DNA from: Bondarzewia mesenterica
Taxonomy: Eukaryota > Basidiomycota > Agaricomycetes > Russulales > Bondarzewiaceae
NCBI GenBank assembly: GCA_004802705.1
Contig: SGPL01000565.1
Coordinates: 1 to 21,097, forward strand
Direction of reading: 5' to 3'
Length of the DNA: 21,097 bases
Shown here: in pieces, positions 19,821-21,097 of the stretch
Layout of the letters: the number at the start of each line of letters is the position of its first letter
Numbering within the stretch: position 1 is the first letter of the stretch
Notes under the pieces: model-generated
Told to the model about the DNA's origin: nothing
Seen by the model: only the letters and a program-made list of their open reading frames with translations
Databases searched by the model: none
Made by a program: the position numbers and the translations under genes

Positions 19821-21097
19821 TCACAACTCGTCCTTCTTCTTGCCCGACTCATCCTCGAGCGGCAAACACAGCGCGGGCGACGTCCCCGTCAACCGGTACT
19901 CGCACTTTTCCAGCTCCTCCACTGTGTGGATCGCGTTCTCCGTCCCGCACGCCAAGTTCAACTGCGCACATATTATCATGTACGTTAACGGATTGACAAA
20001 AGGATAGGCGAGGAGAGACTTACGATAACGCTGCGATGCGGGCCGTTCCAGCACTTGGTGCCCTGCTTGTACATTTGCCTGCTGTAATACTCCGGGCTGC
20101 CTACTTCGACATCGGGTGAGGGATTCCACGAAGCGAATTTCCTGTATAAACGATCATGTCAACGATGCTGTTTTTCCCCTAGAGACGACGGATGATCTGT
20201 GTACCCCAAACTGAATGTCGAACCCCCTTTGTTCGGTTTCTGCCTCGCCTCGTCAAATAAGCACACTTCGTACGTGTAGCTGAAGGGAAAAAAAGAGGAG
20301 GAAAGGAAATCGGAAGCGTTGTCATTCAGTATTTGAGCAATGATCGGGAGTATGTTTAATGGATGGCGCTCACTCTCCGGTATCTTTCGATATGCAAAGA
20401 CCATCCAGCTTCTTCCACTCCCCCTCAGCACCGAACCAGGTGGGGTCAAACAGCTTCGCGAGATCGCCTTGTGCTTTTTCAAGCTCTTTCCGTGTCAGAC
20501 TCAAGCTGTGCTCCGCGTCGTTGTAAGCTTCGCGTGTGCGGGAGTCTAAAGAAAAAAAGTAGACAAATGAGGATGATGATGAACGGACATGAGAATGAAG
20601 GATGCAAGAAACTTACCAGAAGCGGCGCCGGTAGCGGCCTTGGGAACGACACCCAAAGTCATCAACCATGAGATGATTGACTCTCGGAGGGCTTCGTACT
20701 GAGGGATCAATGCGTCAGGGATATAAGAGGAGACGTCGAACACTTAATCGATCACGTCAGAAGGTTTCCCTGACATACGAAAAAAAGCGTCACTCACGGA
20801 GCGACTCAGCGGCGCTCGCGCCGGCGTGAGTGTCATGCTCCATTAACAGGGAGACATAATCCGTCTTCAACAGCCCATCGAGCTGATGGTCAAGCTGCTC
20901 GGCCGTCAGCATACCCTCCTCGAGCTCTTCCTCCTGCTCGGTCGGCGCAGGTATCTCGTCTTCTTCGTCGCTGCCCTCTTCCGCCTTGTTCTCTTCGTCC
21001 TCTTCAACCCCGATATGCGGGAGACCCGCGTGGTATTCCCATCCGCGCACGGCTTCCAGCACGGCCATGTCTTGGTAGTTCGGGTTGTACCCCATCA
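19821..21097 (-). CDS. gtb1: Glucosidase II beta subunit (PRKCSH/GTB1 type), 5' partial
   Basis: The non-catalytic ER-lumen subunit that retains the alpha subunit and recognises mannose on N-glycans during glucose trimming. Six exons are visible (minus): 21097-20798, 20742-20617, 20545-20374, 20279-20205, 20141-20024, 19961-19821, giving 309 residues plus stop. The N-terminal signal peptide and LDL-receptor-A-like cysteines would lie beyond the window edge. Seen here are GYNPNYQDMAVLEAVRGWEY, a Glu/Asp-rich stretch, and a helical segment with RTREAYNDAEHSL. The MRH lectin domain follows: WFGAEGEWKKLDGLC, YTYEVCLF, FASWNP, QGTKCWNGPHRSV and CEYRLTGTSPALC. The C-terminus is KKKDEL, a classic ER retrieval signal. 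It is a housekeeping gene and marks the right border of the accessory region. Confidence 0.95.

Noticed and set aside
19513..20007. A 164-codon plus-strand frame
   Set aside because: It is antisense to the glucosidase II beta last exon with its KDEL end, and has no recognisable domain.
1..21097. tRNA or rRNA genes and CRISPR arrays
   Set aside because: No A/B-box pairs with a cloverleaf, no rRNA-like stretch and no regularly spaced repeats were seen. The gene structure is eukaryotic, so CRISPR is not expected.

Overview
The window reads as nuclear DNA of a filamentous basidiomycete, most likely an agaricomycete. Its genes are broken by many short introns (mostly about 50-65 nt) with GTRNGY-type donors and YAG acceptors. 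The protein families also fit: a DUF6534 seven-helix protein, a fungal-specific beta-etherase-like GST, and P450s related to the OrdA/CYP64 group. I found no bacterial operon features, rRNA or tRNA.

Layout. Two conserved housekeeping genes bracket the window. At the left on the minus strand is the checkpoint clamp loader RAD17 (271-3133). At the right on the minus strand is the 3' two-thirds or so of glucosidase II beta, ending in the ER retrieval signal KDEL (19821-21097, 5' end outside the window). Between them lie six accessory genes, mostly in alternating orientation: cytochrome P450 A (+, 4402-6550), an extended SDR reductase (-, 6983-8262), a DUF6534 membrane protein (+, 10248-about 12359), a UbiA-type aromatic prenyltransferase (-, 12875-14174), cytochrome P450 B (+, 15772-18154) and a GstFuA-like glutathione transferase (+, 18499-19339). 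A 0.4 kb terminal-inverted-repeat element (3170-3570) sits about 36 bp upstream of the RAD17 start codon.

How the genes may work together. A UbiA prenyltransferase, two P450s, a reductase and a GST within 15 kb look like a small specialised-metabolism cluster for a prenylated aromatic (meroterpenoid-like) product. The prenyltransferase would join an isoprenoid to an aromatic acid or phenol. The P450s and SDR would oxidise and reduce the product. The GST could detoxify or modify a reactive intermediate. No polyketide synthase, NRPS, terpene cyclase, transcription factor or transporter is visible here, so the cluster would draw on primary-metabolism precursors or on genes elsewhere. This is inference from gene content, not demonstrated.

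All gene models were spliced by eye. Exon phases were checked to close in frame for RAD17, both P450s, the SDR, UbiA, the GST and glucosidase II beta. The DUF6534 model is sound at both ends but uncertain between 11246 and 11407 and at its C-terminus. Oddities worth checking are an in-frame TGA at RAD17 codon 32, an Asn replacing the I-helix acid in P450 B, and an apparent 22-nt intron in the DUF6534 gene.
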